NCBI GenBank assembly: GCA_021229015.1
Contig: CM037782.1
Location: 42,151,226 to 42,215,225 of the forward strand
From: Solen grandis
Lineage: Eukaryota > Mollusca > Bivalvia > Adapedonta > Solenidae
Length of the DNA stretch: 64,000 nt
Direction: 5' to 3'
Shown here: positions 1 through 12,754 of the stretch, piece by piece
How positions within the stretch are numbered: position 1 is the stretch's first letter
Layout of the letters: every line of letters starts with the position of its first letter
The notes under the pieces: generated by a model
Databases searched by the model: none
Told to the model about the DNA's origin: nothing
Seen by the model: the letters and a program-made list of their open reading frames with translations, nothing else
Translations under genes and position numbers: made by a program

Positions 1-18
1 TTCACATTTGTTTGAATA

Positions 19-42
19 GTGTGTGTGTGTGTGTGTGTGTGT
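19..42. repeat. (GT)n microsatellite
   Basis: An uninterrupted run of about twelve GT units. A second, similar run lies about 300 bp downstream. No gene is attached. Confidence 0.95.
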
Positions 43-319
43 ACGCCTCATAGGTTCATGGAGTAAAAATGATTGCTGGTTGTTGTGCAATGTCATGCCT
101 ATTCATGGAATGAAACATGTTATTGGTTAATTTTTTGGTTGTTGATCTAAGTTATTTTTAGACAACATGTCTATACTTGTTCAATCGATATAAAATGAAG
201 ACATGGCATTGGTCGGTTCAAATTGTAAACCAGTTATCTCTGGTTTACTCTAGTTGTATACTGGAAATACATTTCCAAGAATAATTACCGGAAATACTTT
301 GACTTAAAATGGTATATCA

Positions 320-341
320 CGTGTGTGTGTGTGTGTGTGTG
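320..341. repeat. (GT)n microsatellite
   Basis: A run of about eleven GT units inside AT-rich non-coding sequence. Confidence 0.95.
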
Positions 342-461
342 AGGGAATATAACATGAAAATGTTACATGTATACATGTACGTGTTCATGTACTTCATTAA
401 ATTTGATACTTTAAGTATGAGAATGTGCTTATATAATCATATACAAACTCTACAGAAATTA

Positions 462-482
462 AGAGAGAGAGAGAGAGAGAGA
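462..482. repeat. (GA)n microsatellite
   Basis: A run of about ten GA units directly before a short degenerate tandem repeat. Confidence 0.95.
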
Positions 483-647
483 ATTTAACAAATGGAATGT
501 GTTACTCCAGATTCAAAGTAAAATGTATCCATGCATGGTAGGTAAGATGTTTTTTCTTTCTGTTGCTATATAGGTCACAGTGTATGTGATTATGAAAAGT
601 ACTGGTGCCTGCTTTAAATGATTTCAATATTCGCAAAGAAGTCATTA

Positions 648-900
648 TGTTGAAATAACGTGTACAGACATGTTCAAAAATTGTGTTCCACGCACACCTG
701 AATTCTGAGGATTTGATCTTTATTTCCATTTCATGTTGAAATAACGTGTACAGACATGTTCAAAAATTGTGTTGAAATAATGTGTACAGACACGTTCAAA
801 AATTGTGTTCCACCCAGGTCTGAATTCTGAAAATTTGATCTTTATTTCCGTTTTGTGTTGAAGTAACGTGTACAGGCATGTTCAAAAAGTGCGTTCCAAT
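648..900. repeat. Short degenerate tandem repeat
   Basis: The phrase TGTTGAAATAACGTGTACAG and the following ACATGTTCAAAAATTGTGTT recur four times with small changes, starting near 649, 734, 770 and 856. Spacing is uneven (about 36 to 86 bp), so one unit is partly deleted. The spacer TCTGAATTCTGA..TTTGATCTTTATTTCC is also repeated. No coding signal is seen. Confidence 0.8.
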
Positions 901-1446
901 ATTGACTTTATTTTTAAACATAACGTCATCGCTCTCTATTCTGATTGGTTGTTGATCAAAGTCATAGTTAATTTTAGATAACAACTGGTTAATTCTGGTT
1001 TATTCTAGTTGTACAGTGCTAAATACATTTCTAAATATAATTTCCGGAAATACTATGACCATAAACGGCAGATTACACGTAAAACATGAGTGTTGAGTTC
1101 ATTTTATAACAGAACGTGGAGCTGTTCACATCGTAAGTAATGCCATTAATTTGTTTTTAAATATAATTTGATATAGTTTTATATATTGTATGTTTATTGT
1201 ATGATGATCATATGTTGATAACATTATTGATTTAAGATTTTGTATAGTCCCCGTCTAAGGCTGAGGACCTGACCCTCAATGTCCGTGATTAAGCCTTATG
1301 ACTGAATATACAAGTCAGCTCTGTATATTATTGGGACTATCAATACCTCTTTTGTATCTCATGTTCTTTGTTGTTTACCATGTGTCTCCGCCTAAGACTT
1401 GACCTTCAATCTCCTTAGCCCTACGTCAAATGTACAACTCTGTACA

Positions 1447-1543
1447 TTGATGTCATTTCTAACTATAGATCATGATGTCATTCTAAATATAGATCATGAT
1501 GCCATTTCTAACTATAGATCATGATGTCATTCTAAATATAGAA
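1447..1543. repeat. 28/29-bp tandem repeat, about four units
   Basis: Alternating units of the form TGATGTCATTTCTAACTATA and TGATGTCATTCTAAATATAG, each followed by GATCA, repeat four times. The two alternating variants suggest duplication of a two-unit block. The array ends right at the NRF1/CRE-like cluster. Confidence 0.85.
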
Positions 1544-1546
1544 AAC

Positions 1547-1605
1547 CAATATGGCCGCCGCACATGCGCAAATAATCTGATGACGTCACTCCTGCGCATG
1601 CGCAG
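1547..1605. promoter_or_regulatory. NRF1/CRE-like motif cluster
   Basis: Within 60 bp the sequence has a YY1-like CAATATGGCCGCC (1547-1559), a half NRF1-like CACATGCGCA (1561-1570), a perfect CRE TGACGTCA in TGATGACGTCAC (1578-1589) and the 14-bp palindrome CTGCGCATGCGCAG (1592-1605), which matches the NRF1 consensus. It is also locally GC-rich in an AT-rich setting. In animals such a set is typical of TATA-less housekeeping promoters. No exon could be recognised on either side, so promoter activity is inference, and the palindrome could also belong to a repeat. Confidence 0.35.
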
Positions 1606-1619
1606 TCTTGGGGGTAAAC

Positions 1620-2640
1620 CGACGACCATACTACTGCTCTAGTATAATTATACTAATTCATCGTAAATGTGACTCTTTTAGTAAAAAATGTACCACAATT
1701 CACTATTCAACACAGGCACTCTTTCCTGCAAAAGAACAATCGGATCTTGCTCAACCAACCCAATGACCGCTTTCATTTCTTTCTTCAAATTAATATATTT
1801 TCATGAATAAGCCCTATAAAGAAAAACATGAATTGGTCATGTTTGATAACGTAATCACTTGATCTTTTCTGCGCATGTCAAGGCACGGCAATATTACTTA
1901 TTTAAAGTTAATATGTCCAATCTTATGATTTTTTTAATGTATTTTGCTTACAAATCAATGTTGTCATAAACAAATGACACAACATAAATTCCTTAAGGTA
2001 TGCTTTAGATGCCACAATACTCATGACGCTGAAGCGAGAATACAAATTGAAATGAATGATTTTAATATTTCAACAACGGCAAAATCAAGTGACTAAAGAG
2101 AAGTATGTTTTGGAAGGACATAATTAGCCAACGTTCTATTAATCCAGAAAAAATATCTTCGAGAATGTGAACATGTTTGTTTTCACATTTTCAAGTAAGC
2201 ATTCTATCAAACATGAATCTCTGCCATGTTTGATGAAGTAATAACTTAAAATTTTCAAACCCTTATGAACGTACTAATTTTCGACATTCTTGAAAATTTT
2301 AAGTTCATTGAACTAATTGGCGATTTTATATGATTTTTTTTAAAAATAATTCTTGCTTTAGTATTCATTACGTCATAACCACGTGACAAATCAAACATTT
2401 CTTGTAGTATGCATCACTTCAATTTTAACTCTATCAATTCTGAAAATTTCAATTAAGATTGATTCAAAGTTCATGATACCAGAGCAAGAGAAATGTTAAA
2501 AAATGCCTTTTTGTCTTTTTAATGACGTCATAACCACGTGACTTAAAAGAAAAACATTCAGAAAAAAGAATGTAAACCTCTATGCCGATATCCTGTCCAA
2601 TTTTCATGCTTCTAACGCAACAGGAGGCTTTGTAACATTA
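1620..2640. other. Non-coding AT-rich stretch
   Basis: No convincing exon, RNA gene or repeat end was found. Isolated CRE-like TGACGTCA and CACGTGA motifs appear from about 2365 and lead into the repeat field that follows. Confidence 0.5.
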
Positions 2641-3929
2641 AAATGTAATTTAAGGACCTAAGTTTTTTTAGGATGTAGATGTGCACCTTGGCATTCAAAT
2701 ATCCATGATATCTTTATATTTTCCAATTTGGAAATTTGAATGCCAAGGTGCAAATCTACATCTTAAAATACATCTTCTGTGAAAATATCAAGATAATCGG
2801 ACCAAAATTGAAGGCTCTAGAGCGCGAACAAACTTTTGAAGCTGACGTAAAATCTGACGTCATTTGACGTCATTAAAAATAAATTAATTTATAAATTTAA
2901 ACTTTTAAATCGCTCCAATACAATTTTCAAAAAGATTGAGTCAAAAGTCATGATACCAGAGCGAATGAAATTTTTCAAAAAGTTGTTTTTTGTCTATTTT
3001 ATGACGTCATAACAACGTGACCTAAGCAAAAATCCTTTGAGAAATAGAAAGAAGACCTCTAGGCCGATATATTGTCCAATTTTCATGCTTCTAACGTATC
3101 AGGGGGCTTTGTAACATTGAAATGTAATTTTAGTATCTAAGTTCGAATCTTGGTTTTGCCATGATATCTTTATATTTTCGAATTTGGAGATTTGAATGCC
3201 AACGGTGCACATCTACATCCTTACGTACATCTTCTGTGAAAATATCAAGAAAATCGGACCAGAATTGAAGGATCTAGAGCGCGAACAAACTTTTAAAGCT
3301 GACGTCAAATCTGACGTCATTTGACGTCATTGAAAATTAAAAATAAATTAATTTATAAATTTTAACTTTTTAATCGCTGCGATACAATTTTCAAAATGAT
3401 TGAGTTAAAAGTCATGATACCAGAGCGAAATAATTTTTTCAAAAAGTTGCTTTTTGTCGTTTTTATGACGTCATAACCACGTGACTTAAGAAAAAATCCT
3501 TCAGGAACTAGAAAGTAGACATCTTGGCCGATATGCTGTCCAATTTTCATACTTCTAACGCATTAGGTGCCCTTGTAACATTAAAATATAATTTTAGGAC
3601 CTAAGTTCGAAACTCGGTTTTGCCATAAAATCTCAATCTTTTCAAAGTTGGAAATTTGAATGCCAGGGTGCACATCTACATCTACTGTGAAAATATCAAG
3701 AAAATCGGACCAGAATTGAAGGCTATAGAGCGGGAAAAAACTTTTGAAGCTGACGTCAAATCTGACGTCATTTGACGTCAATGAAAATTGAAAACACGTG
3801 ATTTTAAAAATTTATACTTTTTTGTCAAAGTATTTTAATTTTCATGTTGCTTGGCTATTGGCAACATATATAAATTAACTCTTGAATTTGGTTGGAATAA
3901 TAATAATAATATAATAATAATAATAATAA
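2640..3929 (-). repeat. CRE-rich tandem repeat units (block 1)
   Basis: Three diverged units share the segment GAATGCCAAGGTGCACATCT, then a GTGAAAATATCAAGAAAATC-type block, then GAGCGCGAACAAACTTTTGA and a cluster of TGACGTCA octamers (about 2840-2875, 3300-3330, 3750-3780). The period is about 450-480 bp. The same order of landmarks recurs throughout the next 16 kb, here read on the minus strand relative to the copies after 20 kb. Short open frames inside are chance products of the repeat. Confidence 0.75.
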
Positions 3930-3969
3930 CTAGATTTCATTCGTTGATACGAATGATAGGACTTTCTGC
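3930..3969 (-). mobile_element. Helitron-like 3' terminus (copy 1)
   Basis: Read on the minus strand: GCAGAAAGTCCTA, then the hairpin TCATTCG..CGAATGA, then AAATCTAG, then a TTA microsatellite. A short hairpin just before CTAG is the hallmark of Helitron 3' ends, which insert next to a T. The plus-strand CTAG occupies 3930-3933 and the stem 3937-3956. No RepHel gene is in view, so the element is non-autonomous. Confidence 0.55.
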
Positions 3970-5390
3970 TACATTTGTCAAATACTTAAAAGCAAAAAAA
4001 GTAAGAGGATATGAAATTGCAGCCTTTAACTTGCTTTTGTATGGCCATAACTTAAATGAACTTTGAAAAATAAACCGTTTAACTTGGAGGAAATGGCAAA
4101 AGTAACTGAAAATCATTTTTTTATATCGATTTATTTAACTTGGACTATTTTTATAATCTATGTTACAAATCAAATTTATTTAAAACGCTTACAATTCGAA
4201 TTCCATCCTGTAATAATGGCCGTAGACCGCGTACAAGAGTGTTTAGACAACGTCAAGTTTGATGTCACATGACATCATAGGCATAAGAAAATCAATGAAA
4301 TGAAATATTAAGTATCTTAAATATATCAAGTAATTTTTTCATGCTCCTTGCAACTTTGGAACATATAGAAATTAACACGTAGATATATTAACATTCTTTT
4401 TGACCTTATGACGTCAAATAACGTTAATCCTCACAGAATATAAAAAAGTCTTAAAGACTAATATTCAGTCCAATATCAACTTTCTAAATCATCTCGAAGC
4501 GATTTTATATGTTTTTGAAATTTGACGTCAATGTTTCGAAACTTGGATTCGCCATAGAACCATTGCCTTTTCGTTTTTTTAGAATTTGTAAAACAGGACC
4601 CGGGATACACAACTAGAGCGTTACATATACATTCTTTGAAATTTGCTGAAAATTGGTCCAAAAATAATGGCTGTACACCGCGTAAAACCTTTTTGTCCTG
4701 ACGTCAAATCTGATGTGATATAACGTCAAATTAATATGAATTACATTGCATTCTAAAGCATTTCTAAAGTATATACCATAAGATTTCATGGTCCTGGGAA
4801 GTTAACAAGATATTAAATTTACGCGTATATATCAGAAATAATTTTTGACCTTATGACGTCATATGACGTCAAATGACGTTCATCTTCATAGAATGTAAAG
4901 CACTCTTGGAGACTTATTTACTTTCCAAATATTAGATTTCTAACTCATCTGGAAACGATTTTATACGTATTTAAAATTTGACGTCAATAGTTCGAATATT
5001 GGATCCGCCATAAAACCTTTGCATTTTTGAATTTGGAAGAACGGACAACGGGATGCTCAACTATAACCTAATATACACTTTCTGTGAAATTTTTATGAAA
5101 ATCGGTTCATAAACAATGGCTGTAGACCGCGTACAAACTTTTGTAGCATATGGCAAGTGTAACGTCATATGACGTCATAGGCATATGAAAACTGTAGAAT
5201 TAAAAAAACCAACGTTTGAAGCAAAATGTCATATAATTTCCATTTCCATGGACCATTTTAACATATAGAAATTTTCTTGTAAATATTTGAAATAGATTTT
5301 CATCATATGACGTCATCTGACGTCACATGACGTTCATTTTCACAAAATCGTTTAGTCAATCATAAACCTACATAATGTTTAAATATCAAG
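3970..5390 (-). repeat. CRE-rich tandem repeat units (block 2)
   Basis: Further diverged copies of the 450-bp family. Recognisable landmarks are AATGGCTGTAGACCGCGTA (about 4665, 5116), GGTT/GGAT-type CGAATCTTGG phrases, and TGACGTCA clusters near 4855-4880, 5160-5180 and 5310-5330. These copies differ most from the 11-16 kb copies and look older. Confidence 0.7.
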
Positions 5391-6652
5391 CCCGATCTTC
5401 AAAAATATTTTCTCATCATGATTTTCAAAGGCTATTACTTCGGTATCCATACCATATAACGCTTAATATGTTTAAATAATAAGAATGAATAGTTTATTGA
5501 TTGCGTTTGAATTGCGCATTTCACTTTTATGATTTTTATCATGAGTTCTTATTTCTCATGTAACTTTCTTATAGCATGACCAAATAAGAAAAATAGGGTA
5601 CCGTTAGAAAGGTCATTAAATTCCCAACATTTCACACGCTTTATGTTTGGACCTATTCATAACTGCTTTTGAACTATGGACGCTTAAACCTCGGAAAAAA
5701 TGCAAAAAACTTCATGAACGATATTTTAATAACTATTCTTCGGATCTTTAAAAGCTGCATATCGTTCCAAAGGAAATTGATTGGGCTATAAATCATGTTC
5801 ATAATAATATTTACAAAAATCAATATTTATTGAGATGCATGCAGTTTCCTGCACTACGTATAGTGCGGTTTTCGCTTTTCCGCCATTTCTGTGCCATTTC
5901 AAGCCCGATCTTCAAAACTATTTTGTCATCAAAAAGAGCTTCGAAAGCACTAATAATAATACGCATGTTGTCCCGATGGAATGTTGTTCGTTTTTGAGAA
6001 TATAACAGGTCAAAAGAAAAACCGACAATTGATATATGACCTTGACCTTTGAGATTTTCCAGAAACGGAAATGATATTTGACAATGAGATGCTATGTTGC
6101 ACTTTCAGAGAAAATTTGAAGCCAATCGGTCAAGACATTTGGAGTACAGGGCTGAAAAACCGTTTGTATTTGTTTCAGAATTGTTATTAATATTATGACG
6201 TCAAATGACGTCATATGTCGTTAAATTTTTTAGAATATAAAGAAGACATCAAGTGATATATGTGGTGTCAATTTGAGATTTCTAGCTTATATAGGAGCTA
6301 CAAAATACTTAAATATATTTTAAGGTCGAAAGTTCTAAACTTGGTTTAACCAGAGAACCTTGTTTTTTTTCGAATCTGGGAAAACGTATATAATAGGGCA
6401 CATCTAGAACGTTATAAACACATTTTGTAAAAATATCGAGAAAATCCACTAAGAAATGAAGCCTGTAGAGCGCGAACAAACTTTTGTAGCAAATGTCAAA
6501 TTTGACGTCATGTGACGTCATAGGAATATAAAATTAAAAGATTCTAAAATTTCCTCACATCAGGTATGTGCTATTAAATTTTCGTGATTCTAGACAGTCG
6601 GGAACCTATTGAAATAACATTTTTTGGAAGAAAGGAATAATAATAATAATAA
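5391..6652 (-). repeat. Repeat block type B, copy 1
   Basis: This block shares long near-identical sequence with the next two blocks. Landmarks are TGAGTTCTTATTTCTCATGT, the phrase TTCCCAACATTTCACACGCT, and a distal CRE-type unit with TTTGACGTCATGTGACGTCA. It ends in a TAA microsatellite joined to the CTAG of the next terminus. An inverted copy lies at about 22.3-23.3 kb. Confidence 0.75.
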
Positions 6653-8561
6653 CTAGACTTCGTTTGTCCCACAAACGATAAGGGCTTTCTGCGCTGCAAC
6701 TCAGTTTAAGCCTGATCAGCTGAAAAGAATTTGTTCATAAACAATGTCGACATCCCAAATTTACGTTTCCTTGTGGTATAATACCTGCATTTCCATATTG
6801 AGAATATATGTGTTCTACCTGACTTAGTTGATTTCACATGTATCCTTTCTTTAATAGGAAACAATTTTCCCTGTTGTTTATTTAAAAGAACGTAAAATTA
6901 CACATCAAGTACATGTTGAACAACGAGATATTTTCAAAACTCATTTTATTTACTATTTACCTTGTCTTTATTTTCCTTTAACAATAATAATGAATAAAGG
7001 ACACTAAAGTAAAATATAAATTTTATACAAAAGACATTTCTTTTATAAAGAAAAAATATAGAGATAAACCGACGAAATATAGTAGGCCTCACATGAGCAC
7101 AGGTAAACGGTGTACCCTGACTGCTTGCTTACAGTGACGCCCAATAGATTTCTCAATAGAACTTGACATTCTGCTTTATATACATATAACTATTAGACAT
7201 TCCAGTGGAATCTGAATTAACTGAAACACATTTTAAAATTTTAAAACTTGTTTAATTTGGCCGAAGATATTAAAGGATAGTTAAATTATTGATTTAAAAA
7301 GGCTTTTACTTCGGGATCTACCATATAACGCTTAATATGTTTAAAATAATAAGAATGAATAGTTTATTGATAACGTTTGAATTGCGCATTTACAATTTTA
7401 TGATTATTATCATGAGTTCTTATTTCTCATGTAACTTTCTTATAGCATGACCAAATAAGAAAAGTAGGGTACCGTTAGAAAGGTCATTCAATTCCCAACA
7501 TTTCACACGCTTTATGTATGGACCTATTCATAACTGCTTTTGAACTATGGACGCTTAAACCTTGGAAAAAATGCAAAAATATGCCAAAATATGTTAATAA
7601 CATTTACTTCATCAACGATATTTTAATAGTTATTCTTTGGATATTTAAAATCTGCATATCGTTCGAAAGGAAATTATTTGGGCTATAAATCATGTTTATA
7701 ACGTTATTTACAAAAATCAATATTTTTTGAGATGCATGCAGTTTCCTGCACTACGTATAGGGCCGTTTTCGCTTTTCCGCCATTACTGTGCCATTTCAAT
7801 CCCGATCTTCAAAAATATTTTTTCATCAGAAAGAGCATCGAAAGCACTAATAATAATACGCATGTTGTCTCGATAGAATGTTGTTCGTTTTTGAGATATT
7901 ACAGGTCAAAGGAAAAACCAATAATTGATTTATGACCTTGACCTTTGAGATTTTCCGGAAACGGAAATGATATTTGACAATGAGATGCTATGCTGAACTT
8001 TCAGAGAAAATTTGAGTCCAATCGGTCAAGAAATGTGGATTACAGGGCTGAAAAACCGTTTGTATTTGTTTAAGAATTGTTATTAACATTATGACGTTAA
8101 ATAACGTCATATGTCGTTAAATTTCTCAGAATATAAAGAAGGCATCAAGGAGTATATGTGGTGTCAATTTGAGATTTCTAGCTTAAATAGAAGCTACAAA
8201 ATACTTAAAAACATTTTAAGGTCCAAAGTTCGAAACTTGGTTTAACCACAGAACCTTGGTCTTTTCGATTCGGGAAAACGTATATAAAAGTGCACATCTA
8301 GATCGTAATATACACATTTTGTGAAAATATCGAGAAAATCCGCCGTGAAATGAAGGCTGGAAAATGCGAACAAACTTTTGTAGCAAATGTCAAATTTGAC
8401 GTCATGTGACGTCATATGAATATAAAATTAATAGATTCTAAAATTTCATCACATCAAATATGTGCTATCAAATTTTCGTAATTCTAGACCGTCGGGAACC
8501 TATTGAAATAGAAACCTCTTTTGGAAGAAAGGAATAATAATAATAATAATAATAATAATAA
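6653..8561 (-). mobile_element. Helitron-like block, type B, copy 2
   Basis: The minus-strand 3' end is CTAG at 6653-6656 with hairpin CGTTTGTCCCACAAACG at 6661-6677 followed by ATAAGGGCTTTCTGC. Inward come CTCAGTTTAAGCCTGATCAG and the type-B body repeated from the previous block. The distance to the next CTAG is about 1.9 kb, so whole blocks have been duplicated head to tail. The only open frames are short and unlike known proteins. Confidence 0.6.
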
Positions 8562-10384
8562 CTAGACTTCGTTTGTCCCACAAACGATAAGGGCTTTCTG
8601 CGCTGCAACTCAGTTTAAGCCTGATCAGCTGAAAAGAATTTGTTAATAAACAATGTCGACATCCCAAATTTACGTTTCTCTGTGGTATAATACCTGCATT
8701 ACCATATTGAGAATATATGTGTTCTACCTAACTTAGTTCATTTCACATGTATCCTTTCTTTAATATAAAACAATTGTCCCTGTTTTTCATTTAAAAGAAC
8801 GTAAAATAACTATTTACCTTGTCTTTATTTTCATTTATCAATATTGAATAAAGGACACTAAATTAAAGTATGAATTATATACACTAGACATTTCTTTTAC
8901 TAAGAAAATATATATAGAGATAAACCGAACAAATAAAGTAGACCGCGGCCTCACATGAGCACAGGTAAACGTTGTACCTTTACTGCTTGCTTACAGTGAC
9001 GCCCAGTAGATTTCTCAACAGAACTTAACATTCTACTTTATATACATATAACTATTTGACATTCCAGTGGTATCTGAATTAACTGAAACACATTTTAAAA
9101 TTTTAAAATCTGTTTAATTTGGCAAAAAATATTAAAGCATAGTTACATTATTGATTTACAAAGGCTATACTTCGGTAAAATTTAAAAATAAGAATGAATA
9201 GTTTAATGATTGCGTTTGAATTGCGCATTTACACTTTTATGATTATTAGCATGAGTTCTTATTTCTCATGTAACTTTCTTATATCATGACCAAATAAGAA
9301 AAGCAGGGTACAGATAGAAAGGTCATTAAATTCCCAACATTTCACACGCTTTATGTATGGACCTATTCATAACTGCTTTTGAACTATGGACGCTTAAACC
9401 TCGGTTCTATAATATGCATTCTCATAAGAATTTTAAAACCAAAATTATTTACTTCATGAATTTTAAGTTATTCTTTGGATCTTTAAAAGCTGCATATCGT
9501 TCGAAAGGAAATTGATTGGGCTATAAATCATGTTCATAATGATATTTACAAAAATCAATATTTTTTGAGATACATGCAGTTTTCTACACTACGTATAGCG
9601 CCGTTTTCGCTGTTCAGTCATTACTGTGCCATTTCAAGCCCGATCTTCAAAAATATTATGTCATCAGAAAGAGCTTCGAAAGCACTAATAAAAATACGCA
9701 TATTGTCTCGATAGAATGTTGTTTGTTTTTGAGATATTACAGGTCAAAGGAAAAACCGATAATTGATATATGACCTTGACCTTTGAAATTTTCCGGAAAC
9801 GGAAATGATATTTGACAATGAGATGCTATCTTGCACTTTCAGAGAAAATTTGAAGCCAATCAGTCAATAAATTTGGAGAACAGATCTGAAAAACCGTTTG
9901 TATTTGTTTAAGAATTGTTATTAACATTATGATGTCAAATGACGTCACATATCGTTAAATTCCTCAGAATATAAAGAAGACATCAAGGAGTAATGTGGTG
10001 TCAATTTGAGATTTCTAGCTTATATAGGAGCTACAAAATACTTAAATATATTTTAAGGTCGAAAGTTCGAAACTTGGTTTAACCACAGAACTTTGTTTTT
10101 TTCGAATCTGGGAAAACATATATAATAGTGCACATCTAGATCGTAATAAACACATTTTGTAAAAATATCGAGAAAATCCACTAAGAAATGAAGACTGTAG
10201 AGCGCGAACAAACTTTTGTAGCAAATGTCAACTTTGACGTCATGTGACGTCATACGAATATGAGAAAAATAGGTTCTAAAATTTCATCACCTCAGGTATG
10301 AGCTATTAAATTTTCGTGATTCTAGATCGCCAGGAACCTATTGAAAAAGCAACCTCTTTTTGAAGAAAAGAATAATAATAATAA
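8562..10384 (-). mobile_element. Helitron-like block, type B, copy 3
   Basis: It has the same structure as the previous block: CTAG at 8562-8565, stem-loop CGTTTGTCCCACAAACG at 8570-8586, GGGCTTTCTGC, then the type-B body. It differs from copy 2 by point changes and short indels, for example in the region after 9170. It ends in a TAA microsatellite. Confidence 0.6.
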
Positions 10385-12754
10385 CTAGATGTCATTCGTG
10401 AAAAGGAATGATAGGACTTTCTGCAAGCTGTGTTAATGCAAAAAGCAGGAGATAGAAGTTTCATGTAATGACTCACCTCTGGTAGTATTTCATGTTCATG
10501 CTGAACAATTGACATTATATTCCGAAATCAGTGCAAATGATAAGAACTAAGTATTAGTCTGTGACGTAACATGATGTCATATGACGTAAGGACATGACTG
10601 CAAACTTGATTTCTACTTTAAAGGTCCTATGTTCGAATCTTACTTCAGCCACAATACTTCGGTTTTTAGGAATTAAGGTTAGAGCTGACAAAATATTCAC
10701 ACCTTAGTTGCAAAATGTACCATCTGTAAAAATTTGAAGAAAATCTTATCATAAATGGCGGCTGTAGAGCGCGAATACCATTTTTCACTATTTTCAGCTC
10801 TGACGTCAGGTGACGTCATAGGGTGCTGAAAATACTGTTGCTCAAAAGCGCATACTTTACTGCAATAACTCTGAAATTTTCATTATTCTGAACAACTGGC
10901 ATCATGTCGAAATCATTGCCCCAAATTAAAATTAAGTGGTATGCTTATGACGTCCTATGACGTCACGATTCAAAATATTTGTAGAAATGCTGCAGAACTG
11001 CAAACTGTGTAAGTTTCAACTTTCTATCTCATCCTGAAGTTCTTTAATCCTAAAATGAAATTTTCGGTCCTATGTTTGAGTCTTTTTTTCAGCAACAGAA
11101 CTTCGGTTTTTCGGAATTTCGGTTAGCTGACACGATATGAACACCGTAGTTTCAAGATGTACAATCTGTGAAAATTTGAAGAAAATCCGACCATAAATGG
11201 CTGCTGTAGAGTGCGAACACCATTTTTCAATATTTATAGCTGTGACGTCACATGACGTCATAAGGTGCTGAGGATGCTTTTGTTCAAAAGCGAATACTTT
11301 ACTGTCATAACTCTGAAATTTTCATTATTCTGAACAAATGGCATCATGTCGAAATCATTGCCCTAAAATGAAAATTAAGAAGTATGCTTATGACGTCATA
11401 TGACGACATATGACGTCAGGACTCAAAATATATTAAGAAATTCTGTAGAACTGCAAACTTTGTAAGTTTCAACTTTCTATCTCGTTCTGAAGCTCTTTAA
11501 TCCTAAAATGAAATTTTCGGTCCTATGTTCGAATCTTATTAAAGCCACAGATCTTCGATCTTTCGGAACTAGGGTTAGCTGAAAGGATATGCACACCTTA
11601 GTTTCAAGATGTACCATCTGTGAAAATATAAGAAAGTTCGATCATAAATGGCGGCTGTAGAGCGTGAAAACCATTTTCAACTATTTTTTGCTGTGACGTC
11701 ACATGACGTCGTACGGTGCTGAAGATGCTTTTTTTCAAAAGCGCATACTTTACTGTCATAACTCTGAAATTTTCATTATTCTGAACAACTGGCATCATGT
11801 CGAAATCATTGCCGTAATATGAAAATTAAGAAGTATGCTTATGACGTCACATGACGTCATATGACGTCACGACTCAAAACATTTGTAGAAATTCTGCAGA
11901 ACTGCAAACTGTGTAAGTTTCAACTTTCTATCTCATCCTGAAGCTCTTTTATCCTAAAATGAAATTTTCGGTCCTATGTTCGAATCTTATTTCAGCCACA
12001 GAACTTTGGTTTTTCGTAATTTCGGTTAGCTGACAGGATATGCACACCTTTGATTCAAGATGTACCATCTGTGAAAATTTGAAGAAAATCCGACTATAAA
12101 TGACGGCTGTAGAGCGCGAAAACCATTTTTCACTATTTTTAGCTGTGACGTCACATGACGTCATAGGGTGCTGAAGATGCTTTTTTTTTAAAAGCGCATA
12201 CTTTACTTTCATAACTCTGAAATTTTCATTATTCTGAACAACTGGCATCATGTCGAAATCATTGCCCTAATATGAAAATTAAGAAGTATGCTTATGACGT
12301 CACATGACGTCATATGACGTCACGACTCAAAATATATGTAGATATTCTGCAGAACTGCAAACTGTGTAAGTTTCAACTTTCTATCTCATCCTGAAGCTCT
12401 TTTATCTTAAAATGAAATTTTCGGTCCTATGTTCGAATCTTATTTCAGCCACAGAACTTCGGTCTTTCGGAATTTCGGTTAGCTGACAGGATATGCACAC
12501 CTTTGATTCAAGATGTACCATCTGTGAAAATTTGAAGAAAATCCGACCATAAATGACGGCTGTAGAGCGCGAACACCATTTTTCACTATTTTTAGCTGTG
12601 ACGTCATGTGACGTCATAGGGTGCTGAAAATCATAGAAATCAAAATTTCCTCACGTGACTAATAAGCCATAAAAATTTCATCGTCCTAGGACTATTGCAA
12701 CATATAAAAATAAGCGTTTAGTTAGGAAGAAGAAAAGAATAATAATAATAATAA
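10385..12754 (-). mobile_element. Helitron-like block, type A, copy 1
   Basis: The terminus is CTAG (10385-10388), hairpin CATTCGTGAAAAGGAATG with one stem mismatch, then AGGACTTTCTGC. The body has four tandem units of about 450 bp, each with TGACGTCAcaTGACGTCATAGGG (near 10800, 11242, 11693, 12146) and a second CRE triplet (near 11390, 11841, 12295). It closes with AGTTAGGAAGAAGAAAAGAA plus a TAA microsatellite. Confidence 0.65.
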
